64,000 nt of DNA, from positions 62,001 to 126,000 of the forward strand of contig JARYGU010000012.1 of the NCBI GenBank assembly GCA_033795365.1. Direction: 5' to 3'. Position 1 is the first letter of the stretch; every line of letters begins with the position of its first letter. Origin of the DNA: JARYGU01 sp033795365 (GTDB lineage Bacteria; Pseudomonadota; Alphaproteobacteria; Rhizobiales; Rhizobiaceae). The notes below the pieces were generated by a model, which saw only the letters and a program-made list of their open reading frames with translations, was not told where the DNA came from and ran no database searches. Shown in pieces: positions 1-8,722 of this stretch. The position numbers and the translations under genes were made by a program.

Positions 1-248
1 TTCGATGCCGCGACCAGGACCTCCGGCAATCTGGCGAAGCGTTCCCTGCGCCAGCGGGGATAGGTCGGTCTGCCGATAACAAGATAGACCGCAAGTGCAG
101 GAAGGGGCAGGAAAAATATTAGCAGCAGCCAGCTGCGCGCGGCGTCGGGCGAACGTCGAAAGGGCACGACAAAAACCATGACAATGCGGATTGTCCATTC
201 CACTACCAAGTAGGCGATCGCCCAGGCTTCGTTCCCAATAAGCGCCAT
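1..248 (-). CDS. cls: Cardiolipin synthase, N-terminal part (cut by window edge)
   Basis: The 82 visible codons encode two hydrophobic segments followed by a basic stretch (GRPTYPRWRRERF). This is the layout of the PLD-nuclease N-terminal region that precedes the two HKD domains of cardiolipin synthases, which join two phosphatidylglycerols in the inner membrane. The HKD motifs would lie outside the window, so the call rests on the N-terminal region alone. The ATG at 248 follows an in-frame TAG a few codons upstream, which limits the start choice. The gene lies 153 bp downstream of the UbiB-like gene on the same strand and may be co-transcribed with it. Confidence 0.6.
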   Translation of the reverse strand, partial: MALIGNEAWAIAYLVVEWTIRIVMVFVVPFRRSPDAARSWLLLIFFLPLPALAVYLVIGRPTYPRWRRERFARLPEVLVAAS

Positions 249-401
249 CGCCGTCGTCCCGTGTGCCTATGTTTTCCGCGAAGGTTGAGGAGTGGAGTAG
301 CAGCGTTCGTTCGATCCCAGGATCTTCGGCTTCCACGGTCCTGTGATCTCCGCCCGTCCGCTGCGCGCGGCGGTGCAGGTGCGCCCGCACCGACGCAGCG
401 C

Positions 402-2000
402 TCATCGTCGCCACAGTATGTTAATCCACCGCAGGACGCGCATGCAGATCCAGATCGCCACGATAAATCCGATCAGGGCCGTGACGGGCAGCCCTATCAC
501 CTCAGGTCCAATATGCGCTTGCGCCAACAGCGCGGACGTGACCAGCATTCCAGCCGACAGAAGCGCCAGCGCCGCGAGAGCCGCCCGGCGGTCGAGCCGC
601 CGCTCGGTTTCGTCCGATTGATGGACACGCACACCAAGGGCTAGGTCTCCGCCGTCCTGATGGGCGCGATGAAGCCAGGAGGCCAACAGCGAGGGCAGGT
701 CCTCTGCGGAGAGCGCCAGCTCGGTTTTGAGACGCGCCATGGCTGCCGGGTCAGGCCTGCCGCCCAGCGTGTGCGCCAACGCGGCCTCGCCTTTGGCAAT
801 GATCGTATCCAGCACATTGAAGTTGGGATCGAGCCGGCGCAGGCAGCCCTCAATCAGAAAAAGCGCCCTGACGAAAACCATGAGGTTATAGGGAACGACG
901 ACGCGGGCGCCGTCACCGAGCCGCATCACCCTGAGGAAAGCATCGGCGATAGACCAGTCCTTCAGCGGCAGCGAGGAATAGTCGCTGAGGATTTCTTCGA
1001 TACCCTGCACGAATGCCGTGCGTTCCGCCTGCCGGTCGATCAGCGAAAGAGCGATGGCCGCGTCGAGCATCCATCCGGCGTCCTGGTGAACGAACGCCTG
1101 GAGAAAGATCCCGAGATTGCGCCGTGTCGTGTGGTCAAGATGGCCCACGAGCCCGAAATCGTGAAAGCAGATCCGGCCGTCCTCCATAACGAAGAGATTG
1201 CCGGGATGCGGATCGCCATGAAACAGACCGGTCGTCAGCAGTTGCTCAAGATAGAAATCGACCAGGACGCCCGCGATCCGCGAACCGTCCTGCGATATGG
1301 CCGAATCCTCGATCGATCGGCCATGGCTCATGACCTGGACGAGGATTGCTTCGCTTGATAGCGTTTCGAATGCTTCCGGCACGTAGACGTCGGTGCGCTG
1401 CCTGTAGGCATCAGAAAATCGTCGAATGTTTCGCGCTTCCTGGAGAAGGTCAGTCTCGCGCCGGAGATTGGCCCACATTTCGCGGGCGAGGCGCTCGGGC
1501 TGCAGGCGGCGGAAGCTCGGGATCGCCGCGCCGGCGATCCGGGCAACGGCAACGAGTATCCGCATGTCGCTGTCGATCCGCTCCCGCATGTGCGGGCGCC
1601 TTATCTTGACGATCACCTCCTGGCCGTCGGGCAGGGTGGCGCGATGGACCTGGGCGATCGAAGCGGCTGCGAAAGGTTCGCTGTCGAATGTCTGGAACAC
1701 CTGTTCGACCGGCCGGCGCAAGGCGCGCTCAAGTTCCGCCCTGGCCTCTGTCGAGGAAAATGGCCGGGCACGCTCGCGCAGGTCGCGCAGTTGCCTGAGA
1801 TAGTCCTCCGGGAACAGGTCGGGCCGCATGCTGAGGGCCTGACCGATCTTGATGAAGGTTCCGCCGAGCTCATCGAGCGTCTGGCGTAGGCGAACTGGCA
1901 GGGCCGAGGCATCGGCGGCGACGCCGCGGCGCCGCTCGGCTAGATAGAGCAGAGTCAATGAGACTGCGGCGGCGACGATCCTGAAAAACCGCGAGCTCAC
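402..2000 (-). CDS. UbiB/ABC1 (AarF) family atypical kinase
   Basis: A 532-residue protein with the hallmarks of the ABC1/UbiB atypical kinase-like family. It has the KxGQ motif at about 51-54, the alanine-rich loop AAASIAQVHR at 111-120, a candidate ATP-binding Lys in VIVKIRRP at about 130, HGDPHPGN at 261-268 and HDFG at 280-283. Two hydrophobic segments at about 475-525 suggest membrane anchoring, as in UbiB. Family members support ubiquinone biosynthesis or lipid handling. The gene is not next to other ubi genes here, so a direct role in ubiquinone synthesis is not shown. The start is GTG, with a GGGGTAAAG stretch upstream. Confidence 0.85.
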   Translation of the reverse strand: MSSRFFRIVAAAVSLTLLYLAERRRGVAADASALPVRLRQTLDELGGTFIKIGQALSMRPDLFPEDYLRQLRDLRERARPFSSTEARAELERALRRPVEQVFQTFDSEPFAAASIAQVHRATLPDGQEVIVKIRRPHMRERIDSDMRILVAVARIAGAAIPSFRRLQPERLAREMWANLRRETDLLQEARNIRRFSDAYRQRTDVYVPEAFETLSSEAILVQVMSHGRSIEDSAISQDGSRIAGVLVDFYLEQLLTTGLFHGDPHPGNLFVMEDGRICFHDFGLVGHLDHTTRRNLGIFLQAFVHQDAGWMLDAAIALSLIDRQAERTAFVQGIEEILSDYSSLPLKDWSIADAFLRVMRLGDGARVVVPYNLMVFVRALFLIEGCLRRLDPNFNVLDTIIAKGEAALAHTLGGRPDPAAMARLKTELALSAEDLPSLLASWLHRAHQDGGDLALGVRVHQSDETERRLDRRAALAALALLSAGMLVTSALLAQAHIGPEVIGLPVTALIGFIVAIWICMRVLRWINILWRR

Positions 2001-2039
2001 GCGCTTTACCCCGGTTATAGGCGGCCGCCGCGCATCGCG

Positions 2040-3080
2040 TTAGAACAACCGCTGCCGGATGCCGAGCGACGCGTTCGTCAGCGCGATTGAAGAGTCGGCA
2101 CCCGATGCGAGGCCGGTCAAGGCACGGATGGCATCGATCGTCTCGGGAATGACGATCGCCTGGTTGTCGACCATGTAGGCGTAGAACAGCTCGTCGCCTT
2201 CCGTGCGCAGCATGTCTTCCCAGAGCGCCACCTCGTAGAGATTGTCGTGCGGTCGGCCGAGGTCGGCCATCAGCTCCTTCACGGTATTGATCGCGGTGAG
2301 CCCGTCCGTGGTTCGGATCAGCGCGATCCGCGACGAAGCGCCGAAAGCCCCGAGCACCTCCTCCTTCTCGGCCGCCCGGGTCATCTGGACGGACCAATAA
2401 TGGAGATGCGCCAGCGTCTCGGGAACCTTGACGGCCATGGTCACCACGTCGAGGTCGGGGTCGACGCTCTGGGCGTCTGGTCCCTGATGACTCGGGATCT
2501 CGGGCTCGGGCACGAGCGTGTTCATGATCCCGCCTTCATGGCTTTCCCACGGATCGGTGGCGCGCCTCAGCAGCGTGCCGCGCGCGCGTTTGAGCAGGCC
2601 GGCCCGCTTCAAGACGGAAAGCGTGCGAACGATGGAGGTCGTGTTGCAGGACACAACGCGCGTCGACTGGCGGCCGATCGCGCTCGCAAAGGAGCTTTCT
2701 GCGACGAAAGAGTGTCCGGTCACGGCGTGTTTCTCGCCGCCATGGACGATGAACTTGATGCCGCGGGCCCGGTACCGCTCGACGTTGGTTGCGGCGACGC
2801 GCTTGGGTGTGCAGTCGACGACGATGTCCGCGGTCTGGAGCAGCGCATCGAGCGTACCGGCGACCGACAAGCCGGATGCCCTCATCGGGCCAGCCGTCTC
2901 ATCGGACGCCGCGTAGAGCGGAATCGCCTTCTCTTCAAGCGGGCGCAGGCGCCAGTCGCTCGCGATGTCGCAGACACCGACGAGTTCCATATCAGCCTGA
3001 AGACGCACGGCGTCGGCCACCCGCTTGCCGATTACGCCATAGCCGTTCACGGCAACCCGGATGGAACTGTGCTGTGTCAT
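2040..3080 (-). CDS. Type II (archaeal-type) glyceraldehyde-3-phosphate dehydrogenase
   Basis: A 346-residue protein with the Rossmann motif NGYGVIGKR at 12-20, the active-site SCNTTS (Cys about 145) and HEGG at about 181. These match the type II, archaeal-like phosphorylating GAPDH family rather than bacterial GapA. The expected reaction is oxidation of glyceraldehyde 3-phosphate to 1,3-bisphosphoglycerate with NAD(P). The open frame extends 62 codons upstream, but the ATG at 3080 begins the recognisable fold (MTQHSSIRVAVNGYG). An FNR-type box lies about 100 bp upstream. A phosphoketolase elsewhere in the window would supply its substrate, so a role in fermentative ATP yield is inferred. Possible lateral transfer. 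Confidence 0.85.
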   Translation of the reverse strand: MTQHSSIRVAVNGYGVIGKRVADAVRLQADMELVGVCDIASDWRLRPLEEKAIPLYAASDETAGPMRASGLSVAGTLDALLQTADIVVDCTPKRVAATNVERYRARGIKFIVHGGEKHAVTGHSFVAESSFASAIGRQSTRVVSCNTTSIVRTLSVLKRAGLLKRARGTLLRRATDPWESHEGGIMNTLVPEPEIPSHQGPDAQSVDPDLDVVTMAVKVPETLAHLHYWSVQMTRAAEKEEVLGAFGASSRIALIRTTDGLTAINTVKELMADLGRPHDNLYEVALWEDMLRTEGDELFYAYMVDNQAIVIPETIDAIRALTGLASGADSSIALTNASLGIRQRLF

Positions 3081-3179
3081 TCCAGAAATCCTTAGAAACG
3101 AAAGTTCGATCGCGCCGCTTCCCGCCGCCTTAAGAGGAAAGAGCACCATTTTGTATGCCAGCGCTCGGCGGCTGCATCT

Positions 3180-3193
3180 TTGATCGAGGTTAA
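3180..3193. promoter_or_regulatory. FNR/FixK-type box upstream of type II GAPDH
   Basis: TTGATCGAGGTTAA matches the FNR/FixK consensus TTGAT-N4-ATCAA with two changes in the right half. It lies between the multicopper oxidase stop and the GAPDH start and belongs to a series of such boxes in the left half of the window. Confidence 0.6.
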
Positions 3194-3210
3194 GGATGCA
3201 CAGTCGTCGT

Positions 3211-3234
3211 GGTGCCGGCTCGGATTCCGGCACC
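3211..3234. terminator. Hairpin after the multicopper oxidase gene
   Basis: A perfect 8-bp inverted repeat (GGTGCCGG / CCGGCACC) with an 8-nt loop lies 16 bp beyond the multicopper oxidase stop codon. No T-run follows, so the role as a terminator is tentative. Confidence 0.35.
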
Positions 3235-3249
3235 AGGCAACGACAGGTT

Positions 3250-4764
3250 CTAGCCAAGATCCTCATAGGTGACGTAGGCCATCATGCCGGTCGCCATGTG
3301 GTAGAGGTGATGGCAGTGCAGCGGCCACTTGCCCGGATTGCTGGCATCGAAGACGAAGGTCAGGGTTTCGCCGGGTGGCACTAGCGCCGTATCGCGCACG
3401 GCCCCGGAGATTGCGGTGCCGTTCACGTTGGTTACCTGGAAATGATGACCGTGCAGGTGCATCGGATGCGCCATCATGGATGCGTTGCGCATCGTGATCT
3501 CTATCCGCTCCCCTTGACGCGTGCGCATATCCGAGGCGCCGTCCATGCCCCATACATAGCTTTGCATCTGGCCGGTCAGGGCGATCTCGAAACGTCTGTC
3601 TGCCGGACGAACGGCCAGCGGCCTTACGGCCCGCAGGCGCTGCTCGAGGGAATTGCCCACGATCGGACCGTCGGCCTCGGCAATGGGAGCGATACGCTGG
3701 ATGGGGGCTCCGGCTGTGGCGAGGATCACGCCCGTGCGTTCCATTGCCCCTTCCCGCAGGGCCAGAACAGGATAGGTTCCGGCTCCTTGAGGCAGTTCCA
3801 AGCGGATATCGAGGCGTTGACCCATGCTGATCGGGAATGTTTTGCCGTCGACCGGTTCGACCTCCTGGCCGTCGACAGCAACGAGCGTTCCCTGCACGAC
3901 GCCGGTGTCGATGGTGAAGGCTGTGGCAGTCGCGCCATTGATAATGCGCAGGCGGACGCGGCCGCCTTTTTCCACTTGCACGACTTCGGGATCGTCGAGC
4001 GTTCGATCGTTGGCCAGGTAGGCATCATAATCGATGTCGTTGAGGTCCATGGCCCCCATTGTGCCCATGTCCATTCCGGGCATGCCGCCCTTGTTCATGC
4101 CATCCATCTCCATATTGCCGTGCCCCATGGCGGAATGATCCATCATCGGCATTCCGGCCATTTTCCCTTGCCCTGTCGCAGGTACACTCGACCGGGCGTC
4201 GTGGGCTTGTCCGCTCTTGAGCCTGGCCAGCAGTTCCTCGGCCGGCGTAAAGGAAAAGTCGTGCAGGAGGATGACGACGTTCTGTTCATCCCGTTCCCTG
4301 TCGGCCGCGGTGCGGACGACAAGTGGCGCGGCAAGCAGGTTCTGCTCCTGAAGCGTGTGCGCGTGCATCCAGTGCGTGCCGCCGGCACCGACAGGGAAGG
4401 TATAGCGCACGACCTCGCCTGCCTTGATTAGGGCCATCGGATTGTCCGGCACGCCGTCCATCTTCCAGGGCGGCGTCAGGCCGTGCCAGTGGATCATGGT
4501 CGGTTCATCGATCACGTTTGCAAGCTCGACATCGAAACTCGATCCAGCGTCCAGTTGGATCCCTTGCTTGCCGTCAGGCTGCATCAATCCGAACACGCGT
4601 GCTGCCTTGCCGTTGACCTCGATCGTGCGGCTGGCAATTCCGAGCCTGAGCGGTGGCGCGGCGGCCGAGGCCTGAGGCAGGGCGCCGAAGGGGCGGATGA
4701 CGGAAGCCGCGCCGACGGCGGCGGTCCCGGTCATGATCGTTGTGAGAAAACGACGTCTGTTCAT
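3250..4764 (-). CDS. Tat-exported multicopper oxidase (CueO/CopA-like)
   Basis: 504 residues. The N-terminus MNRRRFLTTIM fits a Tat signal. All four copper-ligand clusters are visible: HWHG at about 92-95, HWMHAH at about 131-136, HPMHLHGHHF at about 430-440, and HCHHLYHMATGM near the C-terminus. A Met/His-rich insert at about 202-240 resembles the copper-binding segment of CueO-type cuprous oxidases. The likely role is periplasmic oxidation of Cu(I), protecting the cell from copper. The ATG at 4764 has AGGAGTG just upstream. The gene follows a small Cys-rich secreted protein on the same strand and may share its FNR-type box. Confidence 0.9.
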   Translation of the reverse strand: MNRRRFLTTIMTGTAAVGAASVIRPFGALPQASAAAPPLRLGIASRTIEVNGKAARVFGLMQPDGKQGIQLDAGSSFDVELANVIDEPTMIHWHGLTPPWKMDGVPDNPMALIKAGEVVRYTFPVGAGGTHWMHAHTLQEQNLLAAPLVVRTAADRERDEQNVVILLHDFSFTPAEELLARLKSGQAHDARSSVPATGQGKMAGMPMMDHSAMGHGNMEMDGMNKGGMPGMDMGTMGAMDLNDIDYDAYLANDRTLDDPEVVQVEKGGRVRLRIINGATATAFTIDTGVVQGTLVAVDGQEVEPVDGKTFPISMGQRLDIRLELPQGAGTYPVLALREGAMERTGVILATAGAPIQRIAPIAEADGPIVGNSLEQRLRAVRPLAVRPADRRFEIALTGQMQSYVWGMDGASDMRTRQGERIEITMRNASMMAHPMHLHGHHFQVTNVNGTAISGAVRDTALVPPGETLTFVFDASNPGKWPLHCHHLYHMATGMMAYVTYEDLG

Positions 4765-4865
4765 GGTTCACTCCTGATGTGGCCTGCATCGGCAGGCAAG
4801 CTGATCGGTGCGTCTTTCGGACGCTGGTCGGCGACCCAATGCGCGATCGGGTCGTTTCGGTCAGA

Positions 4866-5237
4866 TCAGCTTCGGGGAGGCCCGTGGGAAGGATGGACAG
4901 AAATGCCGGCCGATTGGGTCTCGATCGGCAATGCATGATCCCTCACCACGGGGGCACCATCGAAGAGGGCGGCAGGCGGCACAAGGCTGAAGCACTTGAG
5001 GCAGTATTTTTGGCAGCACTGATCGAGGCTTCTGTCGGTCCTCTTGCCGCTACCATGATAACCTGCATGCACGAGAACGCCGTCCACGTTGGCGCTTGCC
5101 GAAACGGTTTGAGTATTGGCCGGGTCTGGACACGGCAAGGTGTGGGCAGTCGTCAAGGACGCCGTCAGAAAGGCGAATACCAACGCGGCCACGACAGCCG
5201 TTCTCAATCGTTCGCAAATGTTCGCCACCAGAGCCAC
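4866..5237 (-). CDS. Small secreted Cys-rich protein of unknown function
   Basis: 123 residues. An N-terminal hydrophobic segment at about 12-30 looks like a signal peptide. The mature part carries a CCxxxCxxC motif (QCCQKYCLKCF) at about 92-102, one more Cys near the start of the mature region and scattered His. I do not recognise the family with certainty. Its position directly upstream of a multicopper oxidase suggests periplasmic metal handling, which is inference. An FNR-type box lies 48 bp upstream of the start, an ordinary activator spacing. A second protein with the same layout is encoded at 34861-35202. Confidence 0.6.
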   Translation of the reverse strand: MALVANICERLRTAVVAALVFAFLTASLTTAHTLPCPDPANTQTVSASANVDGVLVHAGYHGSGKRTDRSLDQCCQKYCLKCFSLVPPAALFDGAPVVRDHALPIETQSAGISVHPSHGPPRS

Positions 5238-5284
5238 CTCAAATCACCTCGATTCAACTCTAGCGCATCAGGAAGTTTTCCTGT

Positions 5285-5298
5285 TTGATCGGGATCAA
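5285..5298. promoter_or_regulatory. Consensus FNR/FixK box upstream of Cys-rich protein and multicopper oxidase
   Basis: TTGATCGGGATCAA is a perfect TTGAT-N4-ATCAA palindrome. Its centre is 54 bp upstream of the 123-residue gene, compatible with class II activation at about -41.5. Confidence 0.75.
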
Positions 5299-5359
5299 TG
5301 CCAATCCGATGCTGTAAAGCCGTTCCAGCCAGATAGTGTTGTCGTCATGATGAGACCAA

Positions 5360-6631
5360 TCACGACGGCGTACCAGGCCAGTCGAAATGCGGAAGTGTCG
5401 CGAAGACGAGGAAGCCCAAGCCGACTGCCGTAATGGTGGCGACCGCGATCGGGAGCCAAAAACGCACCGGCCCCGTCCCGGCCGCGACAACCAACCGTCC
5501 AGCCGCGTTCGTTGTCAGGGCGAGCAGCACGGCGTGCCCCACAGTCTCTCTGTCTGCCGAGACACCAAGGAGCCGCAATGCGCTCAGCACGGCAACGTCG
5601 ATATCGAAGGTGCCGGTGATCGCCGACGTGACCACCATGCCACCAGTGTTCCCGACCGAAACTGCAGCACTTATGGTCGAAACCACAGCAAACAGGATCG
5701 CAAAGGCCAGCAGTGCCCACAATTCGAAGGGGTTGCGTGGCATTTGTCCAGCGTCGGTTGGAACTGCACCGCGCGACAGAAACACCCCGCCGCACATCAC
5801 GAAAGTCAGAACCGCGGCAAGAATGGCAAGTCCTGCGACGCCGAGCACTGATGGTGAGACGATCGCGACGATGCCGGCAACACGGAGCACCGAGACGGCG
5901 GCGGCGAGCGTGGCGGCTCCGGCCAGCGGCCAAGGATTGCCGCCTGCGGTTGCCGTACGCGCGAGCGCCAGCGTCACCGCCGTCGATGATACCACTGCCC
6001 CCGCCAATCCGCCCACCAGCACTCCACGTGTGGTTCCGAACAGGCGGACGGCAATATAGCCGAGGAACGAGATTGCAGCAGTCAGCACTGTGAAGAGCCA
6101 GATCTGTTGCGGATTGAAGCCGCCCCACGGATCGATCGCCTGCGCAGGGAGGAGCGGCAGGATGATCGCCGTCATCACCGCCAGCACCAGCGCGGCGCGC
6201 AACTCGATCCAGGAGAGGCGCCTGAGAAGACCATGCAGCAGATCGCGACTGGCGAGGAGGACGGCAAGTGCGGTGCCTCCGGCGGCAGCGGCGCGGTGAT
6301 CCCCCGCAACCGCCAGTGCTCCGAGCACGAACACGCCCAGGGCCGCGACAACACCGGTCACGCTGAAATCCGCATCCTGAATGGCTTCGCGGCTCTTGTA
6401 CCAGGCAAAGACCGCGGTGAAGGCCAGCAGCCCTGCGATCAGCACCGATGGTGCCGCGACGCTCTTGGCGAGCGCGGCGAACAGGCCGCCAAGAAGACCG
6501 GTAATGGCATAGGTGCGGATACCGGCCGTTCTCGCGCCATCCGGGGCGTCGCGCTCGCGCCAGCCACGCTCGAGACCTACCAGCAGGCCAATGGCGAGCG
6601 CCAAGCCCAACCTGGCGATCAACGGGTCCAC
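5360..6631 (-). CDS. MgtC/SapB-DUF4010 family membrane protein
   Basis: 423 residues with about a dozen hydrophobic segments. The N-terminal third (LALAIGLLVGLERGWRERD) is the MgtC/SapB-type domain, and the remainder matches DUF4010, a domain pairing common in proteobacteria. The function is unknown. MgtC proteins are linked to survival at low magnesium or acid stress, but no transport activity can be claimed. The start is GTG with GGGAAGC upstream. It lies 43 bp downstream of the cytochrome b561 gene and is probably the last gene of the prs operon. Confidence 0.8.
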   Translation of the reverse strand: MDPLIARLGLALAIGLLVGLERGWRERDAPDGARTAGIRTYAITGLLGGLFAALAKSVAAPSVLIAGLLAFTAVFAWYKSREAIQDADFSVTGVVAALGVFVLGALAVAGDHRAAAAGGTALAVLLASRDLLHGLLRRLSWIELRAALVLAVMTAIILPLLPAQAIDPWGGFNPQQIWLFTVLTAAISFLGYIAVRLFGTTRGVLVGGLAGAVVSSTAVTLALARTATAGGNPWPLAGAATLAAAVSVLRVAGIVAIVSPSVLGVAGLAILAAVLTFVMCGGVFLSRGAVPTDAGQMPRNPFELWALLAFAILFAVVSTISAAVSVGNTGGMVVTSAITGTFDIDVAVLSALRLLGVSADRETVGHAVLLALTTNAAGRLVVAAGTGPVRFWLPIAVATITAVGLGFLVFATLPHFDWPGTPS

Positions 6632-6674
6632 TGTCAGCTTCCCGCGGGCTGACGGCCATGAAACGAAGTCGGCA

Positions 6675-7199
6675 TCATCGCGGCTTCCGGATCATGCGCC
6701 AAAGGACGTCGTCGCGGCGCCAGAAATGATGCCAGAGCGCCGCTGCGGCATGAAGGAGGACAAGAACGAGCAACGTCCAGCTCAGCAGGCTGTGAACCGG
6801 CGCAATCCGGAACGTGACATACATGGCGATCGTGCCGGTGACCGGCAGCGCGATCAAGACGGCGTAGAGCGCGACATGCATAACGGCGGCAATGATGCGC
6901 TCGACGACCGACATGCCTCGGGCAGGCGGCGGTCTGCCATAGGCAAGGCGCATGACCAGTTGCGCCAGTACAAGACCAAGGATTGCCCAGCCGCTCCAGG
7001 CATGGACCTGATGCAGGAACAGGTCGAAGGGGCGCGGTTTCATGAACAGGTGCGCCATATGCGTGCGCTGGATTGCCCAGGCCGTCGGCACCTGTACGAG
7101 GCAAAGGACAAGCACGGTCCAATGCATCAGACGATGGGCGAGTGGGAATTCCTCGGGCGGACTCCGCCGGTGGCGTCCTCCCGGGCGCCGCCATCTCAA
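6675..7199 (-). CDS. Cytochrome b561 family membrane protein
   Basis: 174 residues with four hydrophobic helices and conserved histidines (AHRLMHW at about 21-27, LHQVHAWSG at about 62-70, VMHVALY, and VLLHAAAALWHHF near the C-terminus). These fit the di-haem b561/prokaryotic cytochrome b family that moves electrons in the inner membrane. The TTG start overlaps the upstream phosphorylase stop (TTGA), implying translational coupling. A redox protein inside a nucleotide-metabolism operon is unexpected, and its electron partner is unknown. Confidence 0.8.
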   Translation of the reverse strand: MRWRRPGGRHRRSPPEEFPLAHRLMHWTVLVLCLVQVPTAWAIQRTHMAHLFMKPRPFDLFLHQVHAWSGWAILGLVLAQLVMRLAYGRPPPARGMSVVERIIAAVMHVALYAVLIALPVTGTIAMYVTFRIAPVHSLLSWTLLVLVLLHAAAALWHHFWRRDDVLWRMIRKPR

Positions 7200-8722
7200 G
7201 TCTCGACCTCGACGATGTCGCCTGCGCGCGCGGCATAATCGAGCGCATAGGCGAGCTCGCCCGTCGTCTCGGCATGGACATGAAGCAGGGGCTGGCCCCG
7301 ATCGATGTCGTCGCCGAGCCGAACCTCCATGTGAACGCCCGCCGCCTTCGATTCGGGTGCGCCAGCGAGCTTGGCAAGCCGCGAGAGTTTGCGGTTGTTT
7401 ATGTGAACGACGCGCCCGGTATGCGGCGCGAGCAGGGGATAGACATTGGGCGCCCGCGGTGGCGTACGAGGGCCGCCCTGCGCCCGGCAGATCGCCTCGA
7501 ACTTCGACCAGGCCCTCCCGCTTGAGAGCGTTTCGAGCGCGCGGACGACGCCTTCTCCCCGTTCGGCCTTGCCGCCGATCTCGAGTGCGGCACCGGCCAG
7601 CGTCGCCGCCCGGCGGCGCAGGTCGTCAGGGGCGTCCGCTGCGTTCTGCAATACGGCGAGCACGTCCAGCGCTTCTAGTGCCGGCCCGATGCCGCGACCG
7701 ACGGGCTGCGAGCCGTCCGTCTGGATGCAAGTCGTGGCGAGCCCGAACCGTGAGGCAACAGCGTTGAGACGCAGGCCGAGCTGAGCGGCCGCGTTCTCAC
7801 CGCGCACCTTGGCGGTCGGCCCGACGGGAATGTCGATCACGACGTGGGTAGACCCCGCCGCTATCTTTTTGGACAGCACGGAGGCGACCAGCTGGCCTTC
7901 GGTGTCGACGTCGAGCTCGCGCTCGACGCGGACGAAAATGTCGTCGGCGGGGCTCAGATGCACAGCGCCGCCCCAGGCGATGCAGCCGCCTTCGCGTTCG
8001 ACGACGCGCCTCAATGTCGCGATGTCGAGCTCCACCGGCGCCAGCGTTTCCATCGTGTCGGCGGTGCCGGCCGGAGAGGTGATGGCGCGTGACGAGGTCT
8101 TGGGCATGAGCAAGCCGTTCGCGGCGACGATCGCGACCACGATCGGGGTTGTCCTGTTGCCGGGAAGGCCGCCGACGCAATGCTTGTCGACCACGATTGG
8201 CGCGTCCCAGCGCATCCGCTCGCCGACGTCCACCATGGCGCCGGTCAGGTCGGCAGTTTCGTTCTCGTCGAGGGGGAGGGCGGCGCTGGCCGTGAGGAAA
8301 GCGGCTAGGTGGACTTCCGTGTAACGCCCGGCGACCATGTCGCGCAGGATTTCTGCGAAGGCGCGCGAATCGAGCCGATTGCCGTAGATGCGCTGACGCA
8401 CGCTCGCCAGCGAGTCGATCGCGGGTGCATGGCTGACCCTGACCGCGTCACCGTCGGCAAGGCCAAGCCGCTCCCAGGCGGTTTCGGAGAGGCCGACTTC
8501 GTCGAGGGCGATTAGACCGTCACCGTCGACCTGGAACAGCGTCGCCTGAACCTCGCCGCTGCCGTTGGAGACAAGGACTTGTGAGCGCGCCGACAAACCC
8601 TCCGACCGGCAGACGTGGCAATCGGTGCGCATGACGACGACGGCCTGATGCTGCGTGTGCAGGCGGATGCGCCTCGCCCGCAGGGTCGGTTGAGCGGGAA
8701 TTGTCGTGTCGGCGAACGTCAT
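7196..8722 (-). CDS. Long-form thymidine/AMP phosphorylase family protein
   Basis: 508 residues, longer than classical DeoA (about 440) and close to the archaeal AMP phosphorylase type. An N-terminal domain of about 90 residues (HTQHQAVVVMRTDCHVCRSE) precedes the catalytic core. The core carries KHCVGGLPGNRTTP at about 182-195, TSSRAITSPAGTADTME at about 214-230, and a C-terminal biotinyl-like domain. Family members phosphorolyse nucleosides or NMPs to a base and ribose 1-phosphate or ribose 1,5-bisphosphate. The ATG at 8722 overlaps the upstream stop (ATGA). Neighbouring PRPP synthetase and a phosphoketolase-like enzyme suggest that ribose from nucleotides enters central metabolism. The exact substrate cannot be read from sequence. 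Confidence 0.8.
   Translation of the reverse strand: MTFADTTIPAQPTLRARRIRLHTQHQAVVVMRTDCHVCRSEGLSARSQVLVSNGSGEVQATLFQVDGDGLIALDEVGLSETAWERLGLADGDAVRVSHAPAIDSLASVRQRIYGNRLDSRAFAEILRDMVAGRYTEVHLAAFLTASAALPLDENETADLTGAMVDVGERMRWDAPIVVDKHCVGGLPGNRTTPIVVAIVAANGLLMPKTSSRAITSPAGTADTMETLAPVELDIATLRRVVEREGGCIAWGGAVHLSPADDIFVRVERELDVDTEGQLVASVLSKKIAAGSTHVVIDIPVGPTAKVRGENAAAQLGLRLNAVASRFGLATTCIQTDGSQPVGRGIGPALEALDVLAVLQNAADAPDDLRRRAATLAGAALEIGGKAERGEGVVRALETLSSGRAWSKFEAICRAQGGPRTPPRAPNVYPLLAPHTGRVVHINNRKLSRLAKLAGAPESKAAGVHMEVRLGDDIDRGQPLLHVHAETTGELAYALDYAARAGDIVEVET

Noticed and set aside
660..1358. Long open frame (232 codons) on the plus strand
   Set aside because: It lies wholly antisense to the UbiB-like gene and has no recognisable family; such shadows are common in GC-rich DNA.
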